Positions 36,267 to 45,812 of a DNA stretch of 64,000 nucleotides are shown here, one piece after another. The notes beneath the pieces were generated by a model that worked only from the letters and a program-made list of their open reading frames with translations, made no database searches and was not told the origin of the DNA. The DNA is taken from assembly GCF_009848685.1 (NCBI RefSeq), contig NZ_WXTX01000002.1, positions 310,001-374,000 on the forward strand, in the 5' to 3' direction. Source of the stretch: Andreprevotia sp. IGB-42. GTDB lineage: Bacteria; Pseudomonadota; Gammaproteobacteria; Burkholderiales; Chitinibacteraceae. How positions within the stretch are numbered: position 1 is the first letter of the stretch; each line of letters begins with the position of its first letter. A program made the translations under genes and the position numbers.

Positions 36267-37306
36267 CCATCCGGGCCATCGCTGCGGATACGCGCCAGCA
36301 GATGCCGGCGTGCGGCCACGTTGAAGATCATCAGCCCGATCAGCGCCACGGTGGAGCCCACCAGCACATCGGTCAGGCGGATGCGCAGCAGGCTGATGTC
36401 GCCGCCATCGTGCAGCCAGACGATATCGAGCAGCACCAGCACCAGCGCCGTCATCGCAGCGGCATGTGCCCAGTAATTGCGGGCCATGCCCAGCGGCCGC
36501 AGGAACGCGAATAGCACCACCCAGATCAGCAGATGGCCGGGATCGTGGCTGAAGCGCACCACGCACCAGGCCAGCGGCACGCCCACCAGCGTGCCGACAG
36601 CGTTCTGCAGCAGGCGCCGCAGGCTGTCCTGGCCATCGGGCTTGAGTACGAACAACGTCACTGCGGCGATCCATGCCGGCCGCTGGAATTCCAGCGCCAG
36701 CGCCAGCCATAGCGCCACGGTGCAAGTAAACGCAAAACACAGCGCGTGGCGCAGGCCGGCGTTGCGCCCCGCCAGGATGCGCCACAGCCCCAGCTTCAGC
36801 CCCTTGTGTGCATCGCGCGACTGCTGCCACAACAGGCTGTCGAGCCCGGTGATGGCCAGGCCCACGCCAAAGCCGAGCAGTACATAAGGCACCGCGGAGA
36901 GCGGAAAACCCGGCGTGTAGGCGTAGATCAGCAATACCAGCGCGGCCAGCCGCAAGATGGTTTCCAGCGCCAGGTCATTGCCGTCCACCCAGCCGATGCC
37001 GAACGACAGCACTGCCAGCAACGGCAGTACCCAGCTCTCGTGCCGGCCCAGATACACGCCGAATGCGCCGCAGGCGATGATCAGCACCGCGCCGGTCAGC
37101 TGCGTGGTGACGCGATGGCGGAAAGAGCCACCGAAATCGATCAGCGTGGCATACAGGCCACCCAGCACGCCGAACAGGATGCCGGCCGGCTGGTTCATCA
37201 GGATGGCAACCAGCGCCGGCAAGCCCACCGCGAACGCCGAGCACCACGCCTTGCGCCACGGGTTGGTGGTGGGTTTGAGCTCCAGCAGGTGCAAGGGCAG
37301 GCGCAT
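36263..37306 (-). CDS. FUSC-family inner-membrane protein
   Basis: 347 residues with two blocks of hydrophobic helices, as in the membrane halves of YccS/aromatic-acid exporter-like FUSC proteins (ILFGVLGGLYATLIDFGGSFRHR, and WIAAVTLFVLKPDGQDSLRRLLQNAVGTLVG). The long cytoplasmic domain of YccS is missing, so it is a short form. Probable transporter of unknown substrate. It lies 82 bp after msbA on the same strand. Confidence 0.8.
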   Translation of the reverse strand: MRLPLHLLELKPTTNPWRKAWCSAFAVGLPALVAILMNQPAGILFGVLGGLYATLIDFGGSFRHRVTTQLTGAVLIIACGAFGVYLGRHESWVLPLLAVLSFGIGWVDGNDLALETILRLAALVLLIYAYTPGFPLSAVPYVLLGFGVGLAITGLDSLLWQQSRDAHKGLKLGLWRILAGRNAGLRHALCFAFTCTVALWLALALEFQRPAWIAAVTLFVLKPDGQDSLRRLLQNAVGTLVGVPLAWCVVRFSHDPGHLLIWVVLFAFLRPLGMARNYWAHAAAMTALVLVLLDIVWLHDGGDISLLRIRLTDVLVGSTVALIGLMIFNVAARRHLLARIRSDGPDG

Positions 37307-37327
37307 GCGGTGTGCTCCCGGTTCGGT

Positions 37328-37347
37328 GCATCGCCCGTTGGCGATGC
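37328..37347. other. Hairpin between msbA and FUSC genes
   Basis: Perfect arms GCATCGCC/GGCGATGC with loop CGTT. There is no T-run on the minus strand, so it is a processing or pausing hairpin rather than a clear terminator. Confidence 0.4.
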
Positions 37348-37388
37348 GGCTTGATCAGCTGCGGCGAGGCAGCACGGTACTACTCGTC

Positions 37389-39122
37389 CTATTCGGCAAA
37401 CTGCACGCGGTGCATTTGCGCGTAGGCGCCGCCATTGGCCAGCAGCTCGGCGTGGCGGCCGGATTCGATCACGCGCCCGGCGCGCATCACCACGATGCGG
37501 TCGGCGCTTTCTATGGTGGAGAGGCGGTGTGCGATCACCAGCGTGGTGCGGTCCTGCATCAGGTTTTCCAGCGCGGCCTGCACCTTGCGTTCCGATTCGG
37601 TATCCAGTGCGGAAGTGGCTTCATCGAGGATCAGCACCGGCGCGTTCTTGTAGATGGCACGCGCAATTGCCAGCCGCTGGCGCTGTCCGCCGGAGAGCCG
37701 CACGCCGTTCTCGCCCAGCATGGAATCAAACCCCTCCGGCATCGCCTCGATGAAATCGATGGCGAATGCCGCCTCCGCCGCTGCGCGCACGCGCGCCATG
37801 TCCGGCTGCGGATCGCCATAGGCGATATTGGCGGCCACGCTGTCGTTGAACAGCACCACATCCTGGCTGACCACGGCGAACTGCCGGCGCAGATCGGCCA
37901 GCTTGTAATCGGGCAGCGGTACGTCATCGAGCAGGATGGTGCCGCTACTGGGCTCGTAGAAACGTGGCAGCAGGTTGGCCAGCGTGGTCTTGCCGCTGCC
38001 CGAGCTGCCCACCAGCGCGATGGTTTCGCCACGTGCCACGCTGAGGTTGATACCGGCCAACGCCAGGTGCTCGGCATCGCCGTAGTGGAAATCGACATTG
38101 TGGAATTCGATGCGGCCTTCGCTGCGGCCCAGTGCAGTGGTGCCGGCATCGTTTTCGATATCCTGATCGAGCACCGCAAACACCGATTCGGCGGCGGCAA
38201 GGCCGCGGTGCATCACCTGGTTGATCTTGGTGATGTTCTTGATCGGCTGTTGCAGCGCCATCATCGCGGTCATGAATACGATGAACGCACCAGCAGTCAG
38301 CCCGCCCGCCTGGGCACGCAGCGTGGCAAAGTAGACGATCACCGCCAGCGTGATACCGATCAGCAGCATGATCAGGCCGGAATTGAGCGCGGCAGTGGCC
38401 GCCTGCTTGGTGCTGAGGTTCTTCACGCCGCGGTTGCGGCTGGAAAAACGTCCTTCCTCATAGCTGATGCCGCCAAACAGCTTGACCACGCGCTGGCCGG
38501 CCAGGCTTTCATCGAGGATGCGCGTCATCTCGCCCATCGCGGACTGGGTTTCGCGCGAGATGCGGCGCTGGCGCTTGCCGACGATGGCAATGCTGGCGGC
38601 AACGCCCGGCAGCAGGATCAGGCACAGCAGCGTCAGCCGCCAGTCGTGGTACAGCATGATGGACAGGTAAACCACCAGCGCGATCGAATCGCGGCACAGC
38701 ACGGTCAGCGTCTGCACGCCGGCTTCCATGATCTGGTTCACGTCGTAGGTGACGCGCGACAGCAGCACGCCGATGGAAGACTGATCGTAATAGCGCGTGG
38801 GCAGTCGCATGTAGCGGGCAAACATCTTTTCGCGCAGATCGTGCATCACGCGGGCGGACAGCCACGTGCTGGTGTATTCGTTGCCGAAGTTGGAAGCCAG
38901 CCGCAATACCGCCAGCGCCAGGATCTGCACCGGCAGCACCCAGATGTTGCTGCGCGCCAGCGCATCGTTGGACAGGTTCTTGTCCACCAGCGGCTGCAGC
39001 AGCGACAGCAATGCGCCATCCACGATGGCCGCCACCGCCATGCACACGACGGTAACGATGATCACGCGCCAGTACGGTTTGATTTCGCCCAGCAGGCGCA
39101 GGTAAAGCTGACGACTATTCAT
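37389..39122 (-). CDS. msbA: Lipid A/LPS flippase ABC transporter (ATP-binding and permease)
   Basis: 577 residues, a half-transporter of usual length. Six membrane helices in about 1-310. The ATPase domain has Walker A GSSGSGKT (372-379), Q-loop SQDVVLF, signature LSGGQ (476-480) and Walker B VLILDEA (D500, E501). It flips lipid A-core across the inner membrane as a homodimer. The local genes waaC, waaA and lpxC support this over a generic multidrug role. Confidence 0.92.
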   Translation of the reverse strand: MNSRQLYLRLLGEIKPYWRVIIVTVVCMAVAAIVDGALLSLLQPLVDKNLSNDALARSNIWVLPVQILALAVLRLASNFGNEYTSTWLSARVMHDLREKMFARYMRLPTRYYDQSSIGVLLSRVTYDVNQIMEAGVQTLTVLCRDSIALVVYLSIMLYHDWRLTLLCLILLPGVAASIAIVGKRQRRISRETQSAMGEMTRILDESLAGQRVVKLFGGISYEEGRFSSRNRGVKNLSTKQAATAALNSGLIMLLIGITLAVIVYFATLRAQAGGLTAGAFIVFMTAMMALQQPIKNITKINQVMHRGLAAAESVFAVLDQDIENDAGTTALGRSEGRIEFHNVDFHYGDAEHLALAGINLSVARGETIALVGSSGSGKTTLANLLPRFYEPSSGTILLDDVPLPDYKLADLRRQFAVVSQDVVLFNDSVAANIAYGDPQPDMARVRAAAEAAFAIDFIEAMPEGFDSMLGENGVRLSGGQRQRLAIARAIYKNAPVLILDEATSALDTESERKVQAALENLMQDRTTLVIAHRLSTIESADRIVVMRAGRVIESGRHAELLANGGAYAQMHRVQFAE

Positions 39123-39230
39123 GCCGGATCACGCAAGGGAATCGAGTCCGGATTATAGCCGCCCGGCTGCGCCGGCCGTGGGGGAATCACGGTCAAAATG
39201 CCACGCCGGGCCGCCCGCATGCGGCCAGTC

Positions 39231-39356
39231 CCAATAACGAGCGACAGCGAGGCGCTCTCGCTACGGCGAGGGCGGGTGTGTGGAGCCGGGCAGGAGCGCC
39301 GTTGTTTCATCCGCAGCAAACGGCGAAAACCCGGCTTGGCCGGGTTCTTGATGCCA
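39231..39356 (+). repeat. Dispersed composite repeat, copy at 39.2 kb
   Basis: It shares AACGAGCGACAGCGAGGC, a CTCGC-CGGCGAGGGCGG block, GTGTGGAG, CAGGAGCGCCG, GTTTCATCCGC and the end hairpin AACCCGGC-TTG-GCCGGGTT followed by CTTGATGCC with the units at 15.2-15.6 and 31.4 kb. It fills most of the 275-bp gap between rsmE and msbA. Confidence 0.75.
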
Positions 39357-39397
39357 CTGCACAGCAACATGCTGGCCAGGCAAAACGGCAAGGCGCT

Positions 39398-40120
39398 TCA
39401 ATAGTCGCCGTAGCGCGCCTGCAGGATGGCGGCCATGGCCGGGCCAGCGGTTTCGGTACGGAGGATGCGCGGGCCCAGGATGATGGGCAGGTAGCCGGCA
39501 TCACGCGCGGCAGCTTCCTCGGCGGCGGACAAGCCGCCTTCCGGCCCCACCAGCACCGCGGTGCTTTGCGCGCTGGGCGGCAGGCCGGCGGCGCGCATGG
39601 CCCCCACCGGCGACAGCAGCAGCTTGAGGTCTGCCGCCAGCGGCGTGGCGAGGAATTTATCCAGCGCCATCACATGGTCGATCTGCGGCACGCGCGTGCG
39701 CTCGCATTGCTCGCACGCGGCCTGCGCCACCGCGCGCCAGTGCGCCAGGCGTTTTTCCGCCCGCTCGCCACTCATGCGTTGCTGGCAATACTGGCTGTAC
39801 ACCGGCACGATGCGGCTGATCCCCAGCTCGGTGGCTTTCTGCACCGTGTAATCCATGCGCTCGGATGCCGATACCGCCTGCACCAGCACCAGCTGCAACG
39901 CGGATTCGCGGTCTGCGGCAGCGAATGCGCCAACCGCCACATCCACGTTCTTCTTGCCCATCGCGGTAATGGCGGCGCTGTATTCGCCGCCCTGGCCGTT
40001 GAACAGCGTGATGGTTTCACCCGGCTGCATGCGCAGCACCTGCACATGGCGCGCCACGCCCTCCGGCAAGGCGAACGCAGTGCCGGCCGCCAGCGCGGCA
40101 TCGATGAAGAAACGGGGCAT
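39398..40120 (-). CDS. rsmE: 16S rRNA (uracil1498-N3)-methyltransferase
   Basis: 240 residues. Start MPRFFIDAALAAGTAFALPEG with the N-terminal PUA-like domain, then YTVQKATELGISRIVPVYSQYCQQR, VLVGPEGGLSAAEEAAA and LGPRILRTETA are RsmE signatures; it is a SPOUT-class methyltransferase. It methylates U1498 in the 30S decoding region. It overlaps the 60-residue membrane-protein gene upstream by one base. Confidence 0.96.
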   Translation of the reverse strand: MPRFFIDAALAAGTAFALPEGVARHVQVLRMQPGETITLFNGQGGEYSAAITAMGKKNVDVAVGAFAAADRESALQLVLVQAVSASERMDYTVQKATELGISRIVPVYSQYCQQRMSGERAEKRLAHWRAVAQAACEQCERTRVPQIDHVMALDKFLATPLAADLKLLLSPVGAMRAAGLPPSAQSTAVLVGPEGGLSAAEEAAARDAGYLPIILGPRILRTETAGPAMAAILQARYGDY

Positions 40121-40302
40121 CAGTGAGCCAGCCTGTCGAGTGCCAGGCCGGCAAACATCACCAGCATGCCGCCCAGCACGATGAAAATGGTCCAGCGGAT
40201 CAGGCGCAGCCAGAAGGCATCTTGCGTACGCCTATATTTGAATGTGGCAAAGCCGATCAGCACGATGGCGAGGATGACAACGACACGCAGCAGCGCAAAC
40301 AT
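40120..40302 (-). CDS. Small two-helix membrane protein (60 residues)
   Basis: Two hydrophobic helices (about 2-20 and 36-55) joined by a basic loop FKYRRTQDAFWLRLIRW. No named family recognised. It lies between lpxC (3 bp away) and rsmE (1-bp overlap), which strongly suggests a translated gene in that transcript. Function unknown. Confidence 0.75.
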   Translation of the reverse strand: MFALLRVVVILAIVLIGFATFKYRRTQDAFWLRLIRWTIFIVLGGMLVMFAGLALDRLAH

Positions 40303-40305
40303 CGG

Positions 40306-41220
40306 CTAGATCGACAGCGGCGGCAGATCATGGAAGGAACTGGGCACGTCTTCGCGCTTGTCGAAGCTGACGATCTCGTAGCTGGTCGGGTCGGCCAGCA
40401 GCGCGCGCAGCAGCTTGTTGTTCATTGCGTGGCCGCTCTTGTAGCCGGAAAACGCGGCAATCAGTGGTTGCCCGAGGATATACAGGTCGCCGATCGCATC
40501 GAGCACCTTGTGACGGACGAATTCGTCCTCGAAGCGCAGGCCGCCTTCGTTCAGCACGCGGTATTCATCGATCACGATGGCGTTTTCCATGCTGCCGCCA
40601 CGCGCCAGCCCGTGCATGCGCATGTATTCCACTTCGTGGATGAAGCCGAATGTGCGCGCGCGGGAAATCTCGGATACGTAGTTGGTATTGGCAAAATCGA
40701 GCTCCACTGTCTGCGCGGAGCGCTTGAACGCCGGGTGCTGGAAATCGATGGTGAGCGTGATCTTGTAGCCATCGTGCGGTGTGAGCTTCACCCACTTGTC
40801 GCCATCGACCACTTCCACCGTTTTCAGCACCCGCACGAAGCGCTTGGGCGCGTTCTGGTCGACGATGCCGGCAGACTGGATCAGGTAGATGAAGGGCGCG
40901 GCGGAGCCGTCCATGATGGGCATCTCGGGCGCATCGACTTCCACCAGCACATTATCGATGCCCAGCCCGGCGAAGGACGACATCAGGTGCTCGATGGTAC
41001 CGATGCGGACATCGCCATCGACCAGCGTAGAGGAGAGACGCGTGTCGTTGACGAGATCCGGCCCGACCTTGAAAAGCCGCGAGCCCGGCAGATCGCTGCG
41101 GGCAAACACGATGCCGTGATCGACCGGGGCCGGCTTCATGACGAGCGTAACCCGCTCGCCCGAATGCAGGCCAACACCGACCGCGCGCACGGCGCTTTTC
41201 AAAGTACGTTGCGAAAACAT
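40306..41220 (-). CDS. lpxC: UDP-3-O-acyl-N-acetylglucosamine deacetylase
   Basis: 304 residues, the usual LpxC length. [37 protein letters not shown] (first zinc His), MDGSAAPF, the Phe/Glu-rich [13 protein letters not shown], and late [14 protein letters not shown] and [10 protein letters not shown] (catalytic His) match the family. It carries out the committed step of lipid A synthesis. It lies 239 bp after ftsZ, as in many proteobacteria. Confidence 0.97.
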   Translation of the reverse strand: MFSQRTLKSAVRAVGVGLHSGERVTLVMKPAPVDHGIVFARSDLPGSRLFKVGPDLVNDTRLSSTLVDGDVRIGTIEHLMSSFAGLGIDNVLVEVDAPEMPIMDGSAAPFIYLIQSAGIVDQNAPKRFVRVLKTVEVVDGDKWVKLTPHDGYKITLTIDFQHPAFKRSAQTVELDFANTNYVSEISRARTFGFIHEVEYMRMHGLARGGSMENAIVIDEYRVLNEGGLRFEDEFVRHKVLDAIGDLYILGQPLIAAFSGYKSGHAMNNKLLRALLADPTSYEIVSFDKREDVPSSFHDLPPLSI

Positions 41221-41385
41221 GGACGTATCCTCCCGCTCCTGGCTGGCCTTGCCAGACTACAACATGCCGGCCAGGGGCGGATCAATCTTGAACAAGCCCC
41301 GATTTTACCAGCCGCGGGTCATCGACTGGATTGATCGTTGCAATGCTCACGATTGACGTTCTTTATCTAACCGATACAGCTGCCA

Positions 41386-41402
41386 CCCGGCCAACGGCCG
41401 GG
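41386..41402. other. GC-rich hairpin between ftsZ and lpxC
   Basis: CCCGGCC-AAC-GGCCGGG, 58 bp after the ftsZ stop. There is no T-run, so any terminator role would be partial. The rest of the 239-bp gap presumably holds an lpxC promoter; TAAAAT near 41305-41310 (minus strand) is a possible -10, without a good -35. Confidence 0.4.
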
Positions 41403-41459
41403 AATGCACCCGCGAAGCCGCCGCCGCGCTCACGCGCAGCGGGCTGCCCACCCATGCAA

Positions 41460-42626
41460 TCAGTCAGCCTGGCGACGCAGGAATGCCGGAATATCCATAT
41501 CGATATTCGATACCGCCGGGCGTGCCGCCGGTTCAGCCTGTGCACCAGCGCCACGGCGCGAACGCCAGATTGCCGGGGTATCGTAGTCTTCTGCATTGAA
41601 GCCGGCGTTATCGGTGCCGGTTTTCAACGATTGCGTCTGCACCACCGACAGCTCCGGCTTGCCCTTGCTGTTCAGGCCGGTGGCAACCAGGGTCACGCGG
41701 ATTTCATCGCCCAGGCTTTCGTCATATACCACACCGTGCTTGACCAGCGCGCCATCGGCCACGCCGGCTTCGATGATCTCGAGCGCCTGGCGGATTTCCG
41801 ATTTCTTCAGCGTGTTGCGGCTGGCAGAGAAGTTCACCAGCACGCCGCGTGCACCCTTGAAGCTGATGTTGTCCAGCAGCGGGCAACGGATTGCCTCTTC
41901 GGTGGCCATCACCGCGCGGTCGGAGCCCGATGCGTGGGCGGAACCCATCATCGCCATGCCCATTTCGCGCATCACGGTTTTCACGTCGGCAAAGTCGACG
42001 TTGATCAGGCCCGGGTAGTTGATGATCTCGACGATGGAACCGACCGCGTTGCGCAGCACGTCGTCTGCGGCGCGGAATGCTTCGTCGATGGTCACGTCTT
42101 CACCCAGCACTTCTTCCAGCTTCTGGTTGGAAACCACGATCAGCGAATCCACGTAGCGGCTCAGCTCGTCGATACCCTGTTGCGCCACTTTCTGGCGGTT
42201 GCCTTCGTCGAGGCCCGGCTTGGTGACCACGCCTACGGTCAGGATGCCTTTCTCGCGCGCCACCTGTGCAATCACCGGTGCTGCGCCAGTGCCGGTACCG
42301 CCGCCCATGCCGGCAGTGATGAACAGCAGGTCTGCGCCGTTGATCAGATCGGCGATGTGCTCGCGATCTTCTTCCGCTGCCGCGCGGCCGATATCCGGAT
42401 TGCAACCGGCGCCGAAGCCCTTGGTCAGTTCATGGCCCAGTTGCACCACGTCCTGCGCCTTGGAAAGCTTGAGCACCTGTGCATCGGTATTCGCCGAAAT
42501 GAACTGCACGCCGCTCATTGCGTGCTCGATCATGTTGTTGATTGCGTTGCAACCCGCGCCGCCCACACCGATGACCTTGATGTTGACGTGATGCGCTACT
42601 TCCTGGACTTCAATCGTCAATGCCAT
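41460..42626 (-). CDS. ftsZ: Cell division GTPase FtsZ
   Basis: 388 residues. Tubulin signature GGGTGTG at 108-114, preceded by IKVIGVGGAGCNAINNM; T7-loop region VDFADVKTVM. The C-terminal linker is short and ends in the conserved FtsA/ZipA-binding peptide DIPAFLRRQAD. It polymerises into the Z-ring at mid-cell. It follows ftsA by 42 bp, the standard order at the end of the dcw cluster. Confidence 0.98.
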   Translation of the reverse strand: MALTIEVQEVAHHVNIKVIGVGGAGCNAINNMIEHAMSGVQFISANTDAQVLKLSKAQDVVQLGHELTKGFGAGCNPDIGRAAAEEDREHIADLINGADLLFITAGMGGGTGTGAAPVIAQVAREKGILTVGVVTKPGLDEGNRQKVAQQGIDELSRYVDSLIVVSNQKLEEVLGEDVTIDEAFRAADDVLRNAVGSIVEIINYPGLINVDFADVKTVMREMGMAMMGSAHASGSDRAVMATEEAIRCPLLDNISFKGARGVLVNFSASRNTLKKSEIRQALEIIEAGVADGALVKHGVVYDESLGDEIRVTLVATGLNSKGKPELSVVQTQSLKTGTDNAGFNAEDYDTPAIWRSRRGAGAQAEPAARPAVSNIDMDIPAFLRRQAD

Positions 42627-42668
42627 TTTGTTTCTCCTCTGACCCGATATTACTGATACAGCTACTGA

Positions 42669-43901
42669 TTAAAAGTTGTTCTGGAACCACGATTTCATGC
42701 GGCCCAGGATGTCGCCGAACGATCCATCCCTCTGTCGTCCGGTCGGATTTTTCTGGTATTGCTCATGCGCCAGCAACAGCAGGCCCACTGCTGTCGAATA
42801 ACGCGGGTTCTTCACCACTTCTGCCAGGCCGCCCACGTATTTGGGCAGGCCGATACGCACCGGCATGTGGAATATCTCTTCGGCCAACTCGGTCATGCCC
42901 GGCATCAGTGAGGCACCGCCGGTAATGACGATGCCACTCGATAGCCGGTCTTCGAAACCGAAGCGGCGCAGTTCCGCCTGCACTAGGCCGTACAGTTCTT
43001 CAACGCGCGGCTCCACTACTTCGGCCAGCGTGTGGCGGCTCATCTGCCGCGCACCGCGCTCGCCCACGCCGGGCACTTCGATCATCGCTTGCGGATCGGT
43101 CATGTGGCGCAGTGCCACGCCATGCTGCAGCTTGATGGTTTCCGCCTCCGACGTCGGCGTGCGCAATGCCATGGCGATGTCGTTGGTGATCTGGTCGCCG
43201 GCAATCGGAATCACCGCGGTATGGCGGATGGCGCCGTTCATGAACACCGAGATATCGGTGGTGCCGCCGCCGATATCCACCAGGCACACGCCCAGATCGC
43301 GTTCGTCTTCGGTCAGCACCGCGTTGGCCGATGCCAGCGGCTGCAGGATGACTTCGGCAATTTCCAGTCCGCAGCGGCGCACGCACTTGGTGATGTTCTG
43401 CACCGCACTGACCGCGCCGGACACGATGTGCACGTTCACATGCAACCGCACACCCGACATGCCCAGCGGCTCTTTCACGCCTTCCTGGCCATCGATCATG
43501 TATTCCTGGGCCAGGATGTGCAGCACCTGGTGATCGGTCGGGATATTCACGGCACTGGCGGTTTCGATCGCGCGGTCCACATCGGCCTGCGTGACTTCCT
43601 TGTCCTTGATCGCCACCATGCCGTCCGAGTTGATGCCCTTGATGTGGCTACCGGCAATGCCCGTGTAGACCTCGCGGATCTTGCAATCCGCCATCAATTC
43701 GGCCTCGCCCAGTGCGGCCTGGATTGCGCCCACCGTTTTCTCGATATCGACGACCACACCGCGCTTGAGCCCGCGGCTGACCGACGAGCCCATGCCGACG
43801 ACATTCAACGAGCCGTCGTCCTGTATCTCGGCCACGACGGCGACGACTTTGGACGTCCCGATATCGAGCCCGACGATAAGGTTCTTTGCGTCTCTAGTCA
43901 C
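42669..43901 (-). CDS. ftsA: Cell division actin-like protein FtsA
   Basis: 410 residues from a GTG at 43901, with AAGAGG before it. The actin-like ATPase motifs LIVGLDIGTSKVVAVV, CLVDIGGGTTDISVF and IVITGGASLMPGM are present. The C-terminal amphipathic membrane-targeting helix reads GRMKSWFQNNF. It anchors FtsZ filaments to the membrane. An AT-rich 111-bp gap with a promoter candidate separates it from ftsQ. Confidence 0.97.
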   Translation of the reverse strand: MTRDAKNLIVGLDIGTSKVVAVVAEIQDDGSLNVVGMGSSVSRGLKRGVVVDIEKTVGAIQAALGEAELMADCKIREVYTGIAGSHIKGINSDGMVAIKDKEVTQADVDRAIETASAVNIPTDHQVLHILAQEYMIDGQEGVKEPLGMSGVRLHVNVHIVSGAVSAVQNITKCVRRCGLEIAEVILQPLASANAVLTEDERDLGVCLVDIGGGTTDISVFMNGAIRHTAVIPIAGDQITNDIAMALRTPTSEAETIKLQHGVALRHMTDPQAMIEVPGVGERGARQMSRHTLAEVVEPRVEELYGLVQAELRRFGFEDRLSSGIVITGGASLMPGMTELAEEIFHMPVRIGLPKYVGGLAEVVKNPRYSTAVGLLLLAHEQYQKNPTGRQRDGSFGDILGRMKSWFQNNF

Positions 43902-43921
43902 TGACAGCCTCTTTACAATAC

Positions 43922-43951
43922 TTAATATTTTGCTTTAAAAGCCGCATTCAA
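43922..43951 (-). promoter_or_regulatory. Candidate internal promoter for ftsA-ftsZ
   Basis: On the minus strand, TTGAAT (43946-43951), an 18-bp spacer and TATTAA (43922-43927), 20 bp before the ftsA start. It lies in the only markedly AT-rich gap inside the otherwise GC-rich dcw cluster, where separate ftsAZ promoters are known in other bacteria. Confidence 0.45.
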
Positions 43952-44012
43952 CCTACTGGTTTATTGCGTTTTCTTTATTCAATTATTTACGGTTACTTCT
44001 TTCTAGCCGATT

Positions 44013-44756
44013 TCATGCTTTTCCCGGCTTCGGTTTGGCAGTTTCCGCCGGCTGGTAGCCCGGCAAACGCACGGCAAAACCATTCGGATAGCGCAAATCG
44101 ACGTATTCAAACGGATGCTGCTCGGCAATCAGTGCCAATGAATTGGGATAGGCGTCGGCAAATCGTTCCACCCGCGCCACCGCATCGTCACGGCCCACTT
44201 CCACAATCAGCTGGTGATCCAGCTCCAGCCGCCATGCGCGCCGTGGCGACAGCCACAGGTGCGTGGTCATTTTCTTCAGCGGTGCCAATGCCTGCTGCAA
44301 TTGGCGGAAACCGTCGACCATCTGCTTTTCACTACCCGGCGGGCCTTCCAGCACCGGCAGCACTTCATTGCTGGCGGCATCGAAACGCTCACCGAAAGTA
44401 TTGAGCAGCGATACATTGCCCCAGCGCGCCAATGCCTTGTGTTCTTCTATGCTCACTTCCAGCCGGTCCGGCCAGCGGCGGCGCACGCTCACTTCACGCA
44501 CCCACGGCAGTTTTTCGAATGCGCCACGGGTTTTATCCAGATCCAGCGTAAAGAACGTGCCCTTGAGCTCGTTCTTGATCACGTATTGCAATTGCTCACG
44601 CGTGACATGGCTCAATTCGCCATCCACCTTGATGCCGCGGATCGGAAACAACGGCGAATGCACGCCCAGGAACAGCAGCGAATAGAACAGCAGCAGCACC
44701 GCCAGCGCCGTCAGCAGGTTGGCAAACCACAGCAGCAGTTGCGGCTTATCCCACAT
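44013..44756 (-). CDS. ftsQ: Cell division protein FtsQ
   Basis: 247 residues from the ATG at 44756 (MWDKPQLLLWFANLL), with CAGGAGG upstream. One membrane helix (about 10-35), then the POTRA domain (FPIRGIKVDGELSHVTREQLQYVI) and FtsQ beta domain (LPWVREVSVRRRWPDRLEVSIEEHKALARWG). It links early and late divisome proteins through FtsL/FtsB in the periplasm. It lies 126 bp after ddl. Confidence 0.95.
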   Translation of the reverse strand: MWDKPQLLLWFANLLTALAVLLLFYSLLFLGVHSPLFPIRGIKVDGELSHVTREQLQYVIKNELKGTFFTLDLDKTRGAFEKLPWVREVSVRRRWPDRLEVSIEEHKALARWGNVSLLNTFGERFDAASNEVLPVLEGPPGSEKQMVDGFRQLQQALAPLKKMTTHLWLSPRRAWRLELDHQLIVEVGRDDAVARVERFADAYPNSLALIAEQHPFEYVDLRYPNGFAVRLPGYQPAETAKPKPGKA

Positions 44757-44882
44757 GGCGGCCTCCTGCACGGGCAGCATCCCGATCAACCGCGACGCTT
44801 GCGCAATGCGCGCAGCAGCCCGCGCACGCACGTGGCGCACCGGCTTGCGGAATCAGTGGATGAAGGGCTGCCGGCAACATGC

Positions 44883-45812
44883 TTATTTGCGCTCCAGCGT
44901 GCTGTCCAGAATCTGCAATACCAGATCTTCGTAACTGAGCCCCACTGCACGTGCCGCCATCGGGAACAGGCTGTGGCTGGTCATGCCCGGTGCCGTGTTC
45001 ACTTCCAGCAGGTAGTGCTTGCCGGCTTCATCCATCAGGAAATCGACCCGGCCCCAGCTGGTGCCACCGATCACCCAGAACGCTTTTTTCACATCGTCGA
45101 CGATCTGTGCGGCGGTGGCGGACGGGATATCGGCCGGGCACACATATACCGTGTCGTCGCGGATGTACTTGGCTTCGTAATCGTAAAATTCGGTGGCCGG
45201 TTCGATTTTCACGAACGGCAGCACCTGGCCGCCCAGTACCGCGGCGGTGTATTCACCCGCGCCGATGAACTGCTCGGCAATCACCAGCGGATCGTACTGG
45301 CTGGCCTCGGCAAACGCTGCCTGCAGGCCTCCCGCTTCCTTGACCTTGATCACACCGACGCTGGAGCCCTCGGTGGCCGGCTTCACGAACAACGGCAGGC
45401 CGAGCTTCTGCTCTACCGCGGCGAAATCGCTGCCGGCATCGACCAGCTCGAACGCCGGGATCGGCAGGCCCAATGCCTGCCACAGCAACTTGGTACGTAA
45501 CTTGTCGAGGCCGATGGCGGAAGCCAGCACGCCGCAGCCGGTGTACGGCAGGCCCAGCACTTCCAGCGCGCCCTGTACGGTGCCATCCTCGCCGAACGGG
45601 CCGTGCAGGATCAGGAACACGCGGTCGAAGCCTTCGTCCTTCAGCGCGGACAGCGGTTTCTCGCTCGGATCGAACGGGAATGCATCGACGCCACGATCCA
45701 GCAGCGCGGTCAGCACGCCGCCGCCGCTCATCAGCGACACCTCGCGCTCGCTGGACGAGCCACCCATCAGTACCGCCACTTTCCCGTATTTCTGTTTCAT
45801 ATCCATCTTCAT
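44883..45812 (-). CDS. ddl: D-alanine-D-alanine ligase
   Basis: 309 residues. [76 protein letters not shown] are ATP-grasp Ddl hallmarks, of the DdlB type usual in dcw clusters. It makes the D-Ala-D-Ala dipeptide for murein precursors. Its ATG overlaps the murC stop (ATGA). Confidence 0.97.
   Translation of the reverse strand: MKMDMKQKYGKVAVLMGGSSSEREVSLMSGGGVLTALLDRGVDAFPFDPSEKPLSALKDEGFDRVFLILHGPFGEDGTVQGALEVLGLPYTGCGVLASAIGLDKLRTKLLWQALGLPIPAFELVDAGSDFAAVEQKLGLPLFVKPATEGSSVGVIKVKEAGGLQAAFAEASQYDPLVIAEQFIGAGEYTAAVLGGQVLPFVKIEPATEFYDYEAKYIRDDTVYVCPADIPSATAAQIVDDVKKAFWVIGGTSWGRVDFLMDEAGKHYLLEVNTAPGMTSHSLFPMAARAVGLSYEDLVLQILDSTLERK

Noticed and set aside
36957-39158. 733-codon open frame on the plus strand antisense to msbA
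   Set aside because: It mirrors the codon structure of msbA, is rich in His/Gln/Arg as GC-rich antisense frames are, and shows no recognisable domain.
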